Positions 24,721-35,100 are shown, counted from the first letter of the stretch. The stretch: 43,188 nucleotides of DNA from Actinocrinis sp046724665 (GCA_046724665.1 JBKOWZ010000148.1:1-43188), one strand, 5' to 3'. Made by a program: numbers and translations. The notes: generated by a model from the sequence alone, not told the origin.

Positions 24721-25158
24721 TCAGCGCACGCCGGAGTCGAAGGGGATCTCGACCGTGGTGTAGTGCCCTGCGACGACGTTGACGGTCTTCGGCATGGCCA
24801 GTGGGACTGGTGAGCCGAGCAGGTTCGCCGGGTGCAGTGTGTACGTGCCCGGCGGCAGGGCGATGCGGAAGCGGCCCTCGGTGTCGCTGACCACGCTCGC
24901 CACTGCGCTGCCGCCGGTGGCCGGGGTGACGGTGATGCGGGCGGAGAGCGGACGGTCAGGGCACGGTGACGCTTCGCGGATCATGGGGCAGCCCGCGTCA
25001 ACCATCGTGCGGCCGTCGATCCCGGAATCCTGCGGCGTTGACGACGCAGATGACTCAGACGACGTGGACGACTTAGGCGGCGTGGACGCTGCGCACCCGC
25101 AGATGAGGGCGGGCACCATGAGGAGCGCTGCCGCGAGGGTGAGGCGGGGGAGTTTCAT
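24721..25158 (-). CDS. Small lipoprotein with carboxypeptidase-regulatory-like domain
   Basis: A 145-residue precursor starting at MKLPRLT; an alternative start 12 codons upstream would place charged residues before the signal and is less likely. A lipobox-like ICGC gives C22 as the lipid-bearing residue. A Ser/Thr linker precedes residues about 60-145, which look like a beta-sandwich of the carboxypeptidase regulatory/transthyretin-like kind: 'SARITVTP', SVVSDTEGRFRIALPPGTYTLHP, and a closing VNVVAGHYTTVEIPF. This 'Gly-Arg-Phe...PPGTYTL' pattern is typical. The role is unknown; it is probably extracytoplasmic binding. It is separated by 137 bases from the beta-helix lipoprotein gene downstream on the same strand. 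Confidence 0.78.
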   Translation of the reverse strand: MKLPRLTLAAALLMVPALICGCAASTPPKSSTSSESSASSTPQDSGIDGRTMVDAGCPMIREASPCPDRPLSARITVTPATGGSAVASVVSDTEGRFRIALPPGTYTLHPANLLGSPVPLAMPKTVNVVAGHYTTVEIPFDSGVR

Positions 25159-25290
25159 CTCGTCGTTCCGTATGGCGGTCAGTGGTGCTGGCACGCGCGA
25201 TGCGCCGCGGGCGGGCGGGCTCGGTGCACGTCCGTCCGCAGCGCATCATCTCAGGTTCGGCTCACCCTGTGTGTGTGCCGCGCTTGTCGC

Positions 25291-26922
25291 TCAGCCGGAG
25301 AATTGGATGTTGTGCGGGGCGGGGTACGCTCCGGCCGCACCGCAGTTTCCGCCGGCCATCGCGTATCCGGCGCCGACCCACTGGGTCGGGTTGGCCTTGT
25401 AGGTGCGCACGGTCAGGTAGTCGCCCCAGCGCCACAGGCCGGCGTACTGGCAGGTGTTGCCCGAGCCCCACAGGTAGAAGTTCGGGCTGGTGTTGATCGC
25501 GGTCGCGGTCGAGGAGTTGGCCGCCGTGCCCGGGTAGTAGTGCGTGGTCCCGGTGCCGCCGCCCCAGGCGAACTCGCTGCCGACCTGGCCGAGCGAGTTG
25601 GGCGCCATGGTCATGAACTGGATCGCGCCCCAGCTGGCCCACTGGTCGCCGACGCCGATGTAGGACTTGTCCGACTCGTTGAACCAGGCGACGCGGGTGT
25701 ACGGGAACGGATGGGTCGAGTCCTGCTTCGCGTTGAAGGAGAACCCGAGTATTCCGGCCGCGCGATAGGCGCCGAGCAGGCGCGAGTCCGCGTACTGGCA
25801 CCAGTTGGTGACCACGCCGTCCGCGCTGGCGCAGTTCTGCCCGCTGTTGCGGTTGTAGAACACGTACGAGGCGATGGTGCGGTCCCACCACGAGTACGAG
25901 GTCGAAGCCTCCGACCAGGCGAACAGGCGCAGCGAGGAGCCGTTGGTCTGGCCCCAGTTGCTACCCCAGTAGAGCGTGTCGGTCGAGCCGGGCACCAGCT
26001 TGAAGGTGAAGTTGTCGGTGCGCGTCAGGTAGTTGTAGTTGAAGGCCGAGCAGGTGCTCATCGGCGCGGTGGGCAGCCTGATCAGCGCCGCCCCGCTGCC
26101 GCCGGCGGACGGGAAGAAGTTGGTGGAGATGTTGACGAAGCTGTTGGAGATCGTCATGTCGTTGTAGTCGAGACCGGTGCCCGCCGCCAGGCCGAACCAG
26201 CCGGGGGTGATGTTCCAGTAGCACCAGCCGGTGAAGGCACCGGCGCCGGCGGCGGTGGCGTTCGCGATCACCAGGTGGTCGCTGAACTGGAGCAGCCAGA
26301 ACTCGCGGCCGGTACCCGGGTCGTACTGGGTCACCTGGTCGCAGCAGAACCCCGAGCCGAACAGCGTGAACGGGTCGAGGTACGACCAGCTGCCGCCGCC
26401 GTCGAGCGACCGCGAGGCGTACCAGTTGCCGGTCTGGAAGATGTACGCGCCGTTCGCGTCGGTGCTCGGCTCCTGCGTGTATGACAGGAAGCTGGAACCG
26501 CCGGAGATCGCGCTGGTCGGGATCGCCGAGTCGCGCATCATGGTGGCGTTCATCCTGACCTGGTCGGGCTCCGGGGTCGCCGGGCCGTAGGGCGCGTGGT
26601 GCGGCGCCGGCCCGGGGTGGCCCTTCGACATGTCCTCGGCGTCGTACATGCGCTGATTGAGCATGCTGAGCTCGGCGTCGGTGTACAGCCGCGGGTGCGT
26701 GCTGACCTGGGCGACGACCGCGGCGCCGGTGTCGCTGCCGCCGGTCACCACGCCGGCTTGTCCGGTCGGTGCGGGCTTGGCGGCGGGCGACGCGTCCCGA
26801 AGGGTGGCGGCGCTCGCGGTCTGGATGGCGAACAGCCCCGACGTGGCGGCGAGGATGGCGGCGACGCCGATCGCGAGGCGTCGCCGGGCGTGCGCGGGCA
26901 TGGGTGTGGTAGTTCGCGACAC
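25291..26922 (-). CDS. Large secreted protein of unknown function
   Basis: A 543-residue precursor. The GTG at 26922 follows GGGGGA at good spacing. An Arg-rich n-region (ARRRLAIG) and a hydrophobic core end at 'TASA' near residue 38; a Tat route is possible but the motif is not canonical. The mature part is rich in Trp, Tyr, Ser, Gly and Asn with repeated beta-strand segments (GNWYASRSLDGGGSWSYLDP, FWLLQFSDHLVIAN, TLYWGSNWG, YTRVAWFNE, LWRWGDYLTVR). 'SLDGGGSW' resembles the Asp-box turn of sialidase-type beta-propellers, so a propeller is plausible. I cannot name the family. Six or more cysteines suggest disulfides. It lies upstream of the lipoprotein gene by 132 bases on the same strand and has its own long upstream region. 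Confidence 0.8.
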   Translation of the reverse strand: MSRTTTPMPAHARRRLAIGVAAILAATSGLFAIQTASAATLRDASPAAKPAPTGQAGVVTGGSDTGAAVVAQVSTHPRLYTDAELSMLNQRMYDAEDMSKGHPGPAPHHAPYGPATPEPDQVRMNATMMRDSAIPTSAISGGSSFLSYTQEPSTDANGAYIFQTGNWYASRSLDGGGSWSYLDPFTLFGSGFCCDQVTQYDPGTGREFWLLQFSDHLVIANATAAGAGAFTGWCYWNITPGWFGLAAGTGLDYNDMTISNSFVNISTNFFPSAGGSGAALIRLPTAPMSTCSAFNYNYLTRTDNFTFKLVPGSTDTLYWGSNWGQTNGSSLRLFAWSEASTSYSWWDRTIASYVFYNRNSGQNCASADGVVTNWCQYADSRLLGAYRAAGILGFSFNAKQDSTHPFPYTRVAWFNESDKSYIGVGDQWASWGAIQFMTMAPNSLGQVGSEFAWGGGTGTTHYYPGTAANSSTATAINTSPNFYLWGSGNTCQYAGLWRWGDYLTVRTYKANPTQWVGAGYAMAGGNCGAAGAYPAPHNIQFSG

Positions 26923-27086
26923 GATGGATCCCCCAACTTGTCATCGGTTCCGATGAGACGCGAGAGCCGACTCGCGTGACCTCCGGCCGACCGGGATCTG
27001 TGGATGTGACCGGTGTCGCGCCCGGTCAGTCGGATCTGCCAACGAACATAGCAGTACTCTAAGTCGTTGGACAGTAGCATCGCGTG

Positions 27087-27106
27087 ATCGTCAGATATCT
27101 GATGAT
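27087..27106. promoter_or_regulatory. 20-bp near-perfect palindrome, possible operator
   Basis: Ten-base arms ATCGTCAGAT and ATCTGATGAT meet with no spacer and have one mismatch. The site lies 165 bases upstream of the large secreted protein gene and 9 bases beyond the 3' end of the MbtH-like gene. The region around it is AT-rich compared with the rest of the window. It has the symmetry of a dimeric repressor site; the regulator is unknown. Confidence 0.4.
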
Positions 27107-27114
27107 GAAGCTAT

Positions 27115-27366
27115 TTACCTGTCATCAGGACCTTGAATGACAGGCGTGGGGCCGGCGAAAGTCAGTTCGCCGCGGGACCGCTCCATCTGCCGGCGCAGCG
27201 ACAACGGGCGCATGTCGGTCCACACCTCGCCGATGTGGGCGAGGCACTCCTGCTTGCTCCCGGTCTTGCCGGTGCTCGTCCAGCCGGGCGCGATTTCGCG
27301 GTCAACCGGCCAGATCGAGTACTGCTGTTCATCGTTGACGACGACGCAGTAGATCAGCGCTTCCAT
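27115..27366 (-). CDS. MbtH-like NRPS accessory protein
   Basis: An 83-residue protein with the full MbtH signature: VVVNDEQQYSIWP, 'APGW', the 'ECLAHIGEVWTDMRPLSLR' block, and the expected Trp positions. MbtH proteins bind adenylation domains and are needed for their folding or activity, so it presumably serves the A domains encoded to the right. The ATG at 27366 is chosen (GGGGG nine bases upstream). This leaves out the usual 'NPF-D' N-terminal segment; the open frame upstream does not contain it either. A tail of about 24 residues after SLR is longer than in most members. The gene points away from the NRPS genes, so it has a separate promoter. Confidence 0.9.
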   Translation of the reverse strand: MEALIYCVVVNDEQQYSIWPVDREIAPGWTSTGKTGSKQECLAHIGEVWTDMRPLSLRRQMERSRGELTFAGPTPVIQGPDDR

Positions 27367-27756
27367 ACAGATCGGCCCCCATGAGCCTTCCTGCGGGCCG
27401 AGGAAGATCGGCGGTTCCCGCGGGTCGGCGAGTACGACAAGATCCTTGTAGAGCAAGCCTGCTATGCGCCGACGATATGCCGGGGCGCGGCGGGAGTCAA
27501 ACGCCGACTATGCCGGGGCGGCCGATTTCCACGAACTGCCGGGAACGCATTGCGCGGCTCGCCGGGGCCTGGCAGTATCCATGCACACTGCGACGGAGCG
27601 CCAGCTCGCGAGGAAATGCTCCACGCGTTCACGGGTACAAACGGGAATTTTGATCACGGTAGACGCGGGTGCCTTCCGCGTCAGGTAAAGCATGTTAACT
27701 ATTGGTTCAGCGTGTACTGTCAACGTCGGCTGATAATCGAGGGCTGTGGATTCCGG
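27367..27756. promoter_or_regulatory. Divergent intergenic region of the NRPS/PKS cluster
   Basis: These 390 bases lie between the leftward MbtH-like gene and the rightward biosynthetic operon and must carry both promoters. They are less GC-rich near 27640-27735. A perfect hairpin is annotated separately. No coding region could be supported here and no confident -35/-10 pair was found. Confidence 0.5.
27662..27682. promoter_or_regulatory. Inverted repeat upstream of the biosynthetic operon
   Basis: GACGCGG (27662-27668) and CCGCGTC (27676-27682) are perfect arms around a 7-base centre, 75 bases before the SHMT-like start. This fits either an operator or an RNA hairpin in the leader. Confidence 0.4.
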
Positions 27757-29109
27757 GTGGGCATCGTGTCGCAGACCATTGACCTTCAGGTCGCCGGTGC
27801 GGCGGCCCTGCGCGACCGGGATCCCGAGCTTTCCGCGCTGCTCGACCAGGAGCTGTCCTACCAGGGCGGCGTGCTCGCCGTCGTGGCGCACGCCAGCATC
27901 GCCGACCCCTCGGTGCTCTCGGCTGCCGGGAGCGTGCTGTCGAACGTCACCGCCGAGGGCTATCCCGGCCGCCGCTACCACCCCGGAGCCGAGTGGTTCG
28001 ACGCGGTCGAGCGGCTGGCGGTCGAGCGCGCGAAGGCCGCGTTCGGCGCGCGGTACGCCAACGTGCAGCCGCACTCGTGTTCGGCGGCGAACCTCGCGGT
28101 CCTGTTCGGCCTGATGGCGCCCGGCGACACTCTGCTCGGCCAGCACCTCGACGCCGGAGGACACCTGACCCACGGCGCCCCGGCCTCGGTGACCGGCAAG
28201 GCGTTTCGCGCGGTCCACTACGGGCTCGACGACGCCGGGCTGATCGACTACGACCAGGCCGCCGAATTGGCGCGCGAGCACCGGCCGAAGGTCATCATCG
28301 CGGGTGCCAGCGCCTACCCGCGGCGCATCGACTACGAGCGGTTCCGGGCGATCGCCGACGAGGTCGGCGCGTATCTGCTCGCTGACATCTCGCACATCGC
28401 GGGCTTGGTCGCCGCGGGGGTGCTGCCCAGTCCGATCGACATCGCGCATGTGACGACCACGAGCACGTACAAGCAGCTCGGCGGGCCGCGCGGTGGTCTG
28501 ATTCTGATGGGTGCCGAAGCCGGCGTCCTCGGGCCGGACGGGCTGACGCCGGTATCCACGCTGCTCAACCGGGCTGTCTTCCCGGGAACGCAGGGCACGC
28601 CGAACGCCGCGGCCATCGCCGCCAAGGCGCGGGCGCTCGACCTGGTGTGCCAGCCGCGGTTCCGGGACACCGCGCTGCGGATCGCCGCCGACGCCGCGGC
28701 GCTGGCCGAGGCACTGGCCGATCGCGGACTCCACGTCCTGACCGGTGGCACCGGCAATCACATGGTCCTGATCGACGTCGGCCGCGGCGGCCTGACCGGG
28801 GTCGTCGGCGAGCAGGCGCTCAGCGAGTGCGGGATCCTCGCCAACCGCAACCGGATCCCCGGCGACACCCGGCCGCCGCTCGTCGCCGGCGGGCTGCGTC
28901 TGGGCACGAACATCCTCGCGCAGCGCGGGATGGCGCCCGAGCAGATGCCGGCGTGCGCGGACCTGGTGGCCAGGGTGCTCGGCGCGACCGAACCTCTGTC
29001 AGAGACCGAATACCGCCTCGACCCCGACGTCCGCAAGAACATCCTCGACGAAGTGGCGAGCCTGTGCCGAAGGTTCCCCATCCCGGGCTACCCGGCGGCG
29101 TCGCTGTGA
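27757..29109 (+). CDS. SHMT-like PLP enzyme of the NRPS cluster
   Basis: A 450-residue member of the serine hydroxymethyltransferase fold type I family. Recognisable elements: 'LSNVTAEGYPGRRYHPG' (SHMT N..TNKYAEGYPG..YY.G), the substrate/PLP loop VQPHSCSAAN (106-112), 'VIIAGASAYPR', DISHIAGLVAAG, the PLP lysine K239 in TTSTYKQLGGPRGG, FPGTQGTPN, and a C-terminal NILDEV. Changes from housekeeping GlyA: the loop HSGSQAN is HSCSAAN, the residue before the Schiff-base lysine is Tyr instead of His, and DMAHIAGL is DISHIAGL. These suggest a specialised amino acid or aldehyde substrate; alpha-methylserine-forming SHMT homologues are known from NRPS clusters. GTG 27757 or 27766 may be the start. Its stop overlaps the NRPS-1 GTG (GTGA), so it belongs to the biosynthetic operon. 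Confidence 0.88.
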   Translation: MGIVSQTIDLQVAGAAALRDRDPELSALLDQELSYQGGVLAVVAHASIADPSVLSAAGSVLSNVTAEGYPGRRYHPGAEWFDAVERLAVERAKAAFGARYANVQPHSCSAANLAVLFGLMAPGDTLLGQHLDAGGHLTHGAPASVTGKAFRAVHYGLDDAGLIDYDQAAELAREHRPKVIIAGASAYPRRIDYERFRAIADEVGAYLLADISHIAGLVAAGVLPSPIDIAHVTTTSTYKQLGGPRGGLILMGAEAGVLGPDGLTPVSTLLNRAVFPGTQGTPNAAAIAAKARALDLVCQPRFRDTALRIAADAAALAEALADRGLHVLTGGTGNHMVLIDVGRGGLTGVVGEQALSECGILANRNRIPGDTRPPLVAGGLRLGTNILAQRGMAPEQMPACADLVARVLGATEPLSETEYRLDPDVRKNILDEVASLCRRFPIPGYPAASL

Positions 29110-32100
29110 CCGCCGCGTCGGGACTGCCCGCCTATCGCACGCCCCGGCCGGGGCGTGCGGCGCGGCGCGCCCGAACCTCCGCGCGGCTCGGCGCGGAACT
29201 GGTCGAAGCGCTTGAGGGTCTCGCGAAGGCGCACGATACGGACCTTGATCGTGTGCTGCTGGCCGGATATCTGGCGGTGCAGTCGCGGTACACCGGTGAG
29301 GCGCAGGCGGCGGCGGGTGTCGGCGGTGGTTTGGCCGTGGCGGTCGATATCGAGCAGGAGTGGACGTTCGCGCAGCTCGTGGCCAGTGTGCGTGATGCGC
29401 GGTCGCGGCAGGCTGATCCCGACGACCGGATCGGTGTCGTGTTCGGGCCGGCCGTGGCCGGCGGGGGCGGCGCGGCGACGGTCGCGGCGGGGATGTCCGC
29501 AGACGTCGAGGCGGAGCTGGTCATCGAGACGCGATCCGACGGCCCGGACGTGGTCCTCGAAGGCGTTTACGACGCCGACCTGTTCGAACGCGACACCGTG
29601 GACCGCCTGCTCGGCCACATCAGCACTCTGCTCTCAGCGGTAGCCGCCGATCCGGACGGGCTGCCGCTCACGGCGGCGCCGATGCTGACCGACGCGGAGC
29701 AACAGCGCGTCCTGGTGGACTGGAACCGCACCGAGACAGACCTCGATCACGGCGGCTGCTTGCACGAGCGCTTCGCGGCGCGTGCGGCGGCTGACCCGGA
29801 CGAGCCCGCACTGATCCACGGTGGCGCGGCCTGGAGCGCGGGCGCCATCGACGCAGCCGCCAACCGGCTGGCTCACCACCTGCGGGAGTTTGGTGTCGGC
29901 GTGCGCAGCCGCGTCGCGCTGTGCGTGGATCGCGGCCCGAACCTACTCACGGCCATCCTCGGCGTGCTCAAGGCAGGCGGCGCCTACGTGCCGCTCGACG
30001 CGGACTATCCCGCCGAGCGCCTCGCGTTCATGCAGCGCGACTCAGCGTGCGAAGTCCTGGTCACCGAGTCGAACCTGCTCGAACGCCTTCCGGGTCCCGA
30101 GTGTCCGGTGGTGCTGCTCGACCGCGACGCCGACCGGATCGCCGCGCATCCCGACTCCTGTCCCGAGCCGGTCGCAGGGCCCGACGACCTCTGTTACGTG
30201 ATCTACACCTCCGGCTCGACGGGGCAGCCCAAGGGCATCGCGCTGCGCCACCGCGGCGTGCTGAACAACCTGCTGGATCTCAACACCCGCTTCCAGGTCG
30301 GGCCCGGCGACAAAGTACTGGCGCTCTCCTCGACCAGCTTCGACATGTCCGTGTACGAATTCCTCGGCATCACGCTGGCCGGGGGAGCGGTCGTGGTGCC
30401 GGACGCCGGGCGTGCCAAGGATCCGGCGCACTGGCACGAGCTGGTGCTGCGCCACGGCGTCACGGTGTGGAATACGGCGCCCGCGCTCGTCGAGCTCTAC
30501 GTCGCGCACTTGCAAGGCCTCGCCGCCGGCGAACGGACCGGGCTGCGGCTGGCCATGCTCGGCGGGGACTGGGTGAAGGCCACGCTGCCGGACCGGCTGC
30601 GGGCGTTCGCGCCGGACATCCGCGTGATCGTCATGGGGGGAGCGACGGAGTCGTCGATCCACTCGACGATCTACGAGGCGGGCTCGCCGCTGCCGGACTG
30701 GAACAGCATCCCCTACGGCCGGCCGATGGCCAATCAGCGCACATACATCCTCGACGCGCACCGGCGGCCGGTGCCGATCGGCGTGCCCGGCGAGCTGCAC
30801 CTGGCCGGCGTCGGCCTGGCCGAGGGCTATCTCGGGCGCGCCGAACTGACCGCGGAGAAGTTCTTCGACTGGTCGTGCGGGCCGGTAGCGGACCGGTTGT
30901 ACCGCACCGGCGACCTGGCCAGGTTCCGCCCCGACGGCCTGATCGAGCTGCTGGGCCGGATCGACTTCCAGACCAAGATCCGCGGCCTGCGGGTCGAGCT
31001 CGGCGAGATCGAGGCCCGGCTGCGGTCCCGGCCGCAGGTCGCCGAGGCAGTGGTCTGCGTCGGTACGGACGCCGCCGGTGACCGGTTCCTGGCCGCGTAC
31101 GTCGTGGCGCGGGTCGAGACTGCGGGCCCGCTGGACGTCGAGGAGATCAGAGCCCGGATAGCCGAGGAGCTACCGGACTACATGGTCCCGGCGGTTGTCA
31201 CCGAGCTGGACCGGCTGCCCGTCACGCCGAACGGCAAGCTCGACCGCGCCGCCCTGGTGCGCATGGCCGGCGCGCCGCGTACCCGCACCACGCGCGGCAC
31301 CAAGCCGAGCGACGAGACGCAGACCGCGCTCGCCGGACTGTGGTGCGAGATCCTCGGCGTCGAAGAGGTCTTCCTCGAAGACGGATTCGTCGCCCTCGGC
31401 GGGCATTCGCTCAAGGCGGTGCGCCTCGGGTCCCGCATCCGCGAGATCTTCGGCGCCGCGGTCACGTCCGCGACGATCCTGGGTAGCCGCAGCCTGGCCG
31501 AACTCGCCGTGGCGGTGCGCGAGGCGCAGGCCGATCCGACGCACGATGTGCCGCTCACTCGCGGACAGGCCGAGGGTCCGGCGCCGCTGTCGTTCGCTCA
31601 GGAACGGCTCTGGTACCTGGACCGGCTGGCACCGGGGACACCGGCGTATAACGTCGCGGTATCCATGCCCTGGTACGCGGATCTCGACGTGGCCGCACTG
31701 CGCCGCTCGCTGGACCTGTTGATCGAGCGGCACGAGGCGCTGCGCACCCGCTTCGTCGAGATCGACGGCCAGGCGTGGCAGGTCATTGACGAACCGTGGC
31801 GGATCGAGGTGCCGATCGAAGACGCCGAACTCGGTGACGACGCACCGGATGCGGCCGCTGACGCGCTGGAGGTCGCGATCCGCCGCGAGGCCGGGGCGCC
31901 GTTCAGCCTGTCGGCCGGGCCGCTGCTGCGCGCCCGCGTGATCCGCGCCGCCGATGGACGGCAAGCACTCGTGCTGACCATGCACCACATCGTCACCGAC
32001 GGCTGGTCGCTCGACGTCTTCTTCACCGAACTCGGGCAGCTGTACGCGCAGGAGACTGGCGGCGAGCGCGCGAACCTCGCGGAATTGCCGATCCGCTACG

Positions 32101-35100
32101 TCGATTACGCGCTCTGGCAGCGCGCACAGCAGCGCAGCGGCGCCTGGGAATCAGACCTCGCCTACTGGCGCGAGCAGTTGGCCGGGGCGCCGACCGTCCT
32201 CGAACTGCCGTCGTCGCGCATCCGTCCGGCTCAGCAGTCCTTCCGCGGCGGCCTGCACCACTTCAGCTGGGACCGCGCGCTCCAGGACGCGCTCGCCGAA
32301 CTAGGCCGCCGCGTGGGAGCCACACCGCACATGATCGTGCTGGCCGCGTTCGCCGCGCTGCTCAGCCGGTACACCGGCGAGAGCGACCTCGTCGTCGGCA
32401 CCCCGGCGGCGATGCGGACGCGGCCAGCACTCGAACCGCTGCTCGGCTTCTTCGTCAACACCCTGCCGCTGCGCATCGACCTGTCCGGCAACCCGGCCTT
32501 CGGCGAGCTGCTCACGCGGGTCCGCGACGCCGCGCTCGGCGCCGCGGCGCATCAGGACGTACCCCTCGAGCGCCTCGTCGATGAACTGCGGCCGGAGCGT
32601 GACCCGGCGCGGATGCCGCTGGTCCAGTTCATGGTCCAGCTCAACGATGTCCCGCTGCCCGCGCTGAGCGTCGGCGGGCACCGGTTGCCGGCCCGGCTCG
32701 CCGATCCCGGCGCCGCGAAGGCCGACATGGCCCTGATTCTCGAGGACCACGGCGACGGCCTCGACGGCAGCCTGGAGTACAACTCCGACGTCCTCGACGC
32801 GTCCGACGCCGCACGGTTCGCCGACCAACTGCGGCTGCTGCTGACGCAGGTCTCGCAGGCGCCTGAGACGCGGCTTGCCGAGCTGCGCCTGCTGGACGAC
32901 GCCGAGCACGAGCGGGTCGTGCGCGACTGGAACCGGACCAGCGCCGAGCTGCCCGAGGTCGCGGTCCACCGACTCGTCGAGTCCTTCGCCGACACGCATC
33001 CCGACCTCCCGGCCGTCATCGCCGGAGACGGGACCCTGACATACCGGCAGCTCGACGAGCGCGCCAACCGGATGGTGAACCGGCTGCGGCGCCTCGGCGT
33101 CCGGCCCGCGGATCGCGTCGGCCTGTGCCTGGAGCGCACGCCGAATCTGATCACTGCGATGCTGGGAATCCTCAAGGCGGGGGCGGCCTACGTCCCGCTC
33201 GACCCGCAGTACCCTGCCGAGCGCCTCGCCTTCATGGCCGACGACTGCGGCCTGCGCGTGGTCGTGACCCAGCCGGAGACATCAGGCCTCTTCGATCTCG
33301 GCGACCGGCTCGAACTGCGCCTCGGCAGCGACGACGGCGACTGGGACGAGGACGACGCGACCGCCGAGCGGCCGGACGTCGTCGTCCCGCCGAGCGGCGT
33401 CGCCTACGTGATCTACACCTCCGGCTCTACCGGCCACCCCAAGGGCGTCTTGGTCAGCCATCGCGGGATCGTGCGGCTGGTGCGGGAGACCGACTACGTC
33501 CGCATCCGTGTCGGCGACCGCTTGGCGCAGGCCGCGAACGCGTCCTTCGACGCCGCGACCTGGGAGATCTGGGGCCCGCTGTGCAACGGCGGCTGCGTCG
33601 TGATGCTGCCCCGGGACGTCGTGCTCGACCCCGACAAGCTCGCCGTCGCGCTGGTCGAGCAGCAGATCACGACGATGTTCCTGACCACGGCCGCCGTCAA
33701 CGCCGTAGTCAATCAGCGGCCTGACGCGTTCCGCCCCCTGCGCGACCTGCTCGTCGGCGGCGAGGCGCTGGACTCCGGGGTGATGCGGCGGATCCGTGAG
33801 CACGGACGGCCCTCGCGGCTGCTCAACGTGTACGGTCCCACCGAGGCCACCACCTACGCGACCTGGTACGAGATCGACGACGTCCCGGCGGACGCCGCGG
33901 GCGTGCCGATCGGCCGGCCGATCGCCAACACCGAGGCATACGTGTTCGACGACGCGATGCGGCCGGTTCCGGTCGGCATGCCGGGCGAGCTGTACCTCGG
34001 CGGCCCCGGCCTGGCCCTCGGCTACCTCGGGCGGCCCGGCCTGACCGCCGAGCGGTTCGTCGCGCACCCCTTCGCCGAGCGGCCCGGCCAGCGGCTCTAC
34101 CGCACCGGCGACATCGTGCGGTGGCGCGAGGACGGCGCGATCGAGTTCCTCGGCCGCCGGGACGGCCAGGTGAAGATCCGCGGATTCCGGGTCGAGGTCG
34201 GCGAGGTCGAGGCGGCGCTCGCGCGCCATCCCGCGGTGGCCCGCACCGCGGTGATCGTGGACGAGCCGCGTGGCGCGGGGCGCGGCGAGAAGCGGCTCGC
34301 GGCATTCGTCGAGCCGACAGCCAGGGCTGGCGCCGCAATCACCGCCGAGGCGCTGCGCACCTGGTTGCGGCGCTCCCTGCCCGAGTACCTCGTGCCCTCG
34401 ATGTACGTACTGCTTGACGCGTTGCCGATCACGCCGAACGGGAAGGTGGACCGGCGCGCACTGCGCGTTCCCGAAGGACTCGACGCCCTGCCTTCCGGCG
34501 TGGGCTCGGCGCCGCGCACCCCGGTCGAGGAGATCCTGACCGGCATATGGGCCGAGACGCTCGGCGTGGAGCACGTCCCCGCCGACGGCGACTTCTTCGA
34601 GCTGGGCGGCCACTCGCTGCTCGCGATCCCGCTGATGTCCCGGGTCAACGCGGCACTGGGGACCGATCTGCCGATCAGAGCGCTGATGAGTGGTCCCAAC
34701 CCGCGTGCGCTCGCCGCGGCGGCTGCGGCGGCGTCCGATGCTCCGAATTCTGCCGGCGCAGGGCACGACGACGCACGACCGATCCCGCGTCGGCAATCAG
34801 CGCCCGATGAGCAGATACCGCTGTCCTTCGCGCAGCAGCGCCTCTGGTTCATGGACCAGCTGGAGCCCGACAGCTCGCTCTACAACGTCCCGATCGTCCT
34901 GCGCCTGCACGGCGAGCTCGACCGCGCCGCGCTGGAGCGCGCTCTCAACCTCCTGATCCAGCGGCACGAGGCGCTGCGCACGTCCTACCCGGCGAAACGC
35001 GGTGTGCCGCGCCAGCGGGTCGCTCCGGCCGACGACAGGGAACTGCCGTTCGCCGACCTGGCCGGGCGTGCGGACGCGGCCGAGCAGGCGGCGCGCCTCG

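Noticed and set aside
27757..29109. Calling the SHMT-like gene the housekeeping glyA
   Set aside because: Key motifs around the PLP lysine and substrate loop differ from GlyA, and the gene is coupled to an NRPS gene.
32990..34480. Assigning A2 to leucine from the first five specificity positions
   Set aside because: The D-A-W-F-L-G start resembles a leucine code but the remaining positions (V-T-Y) do not, so no substrate is assigned.
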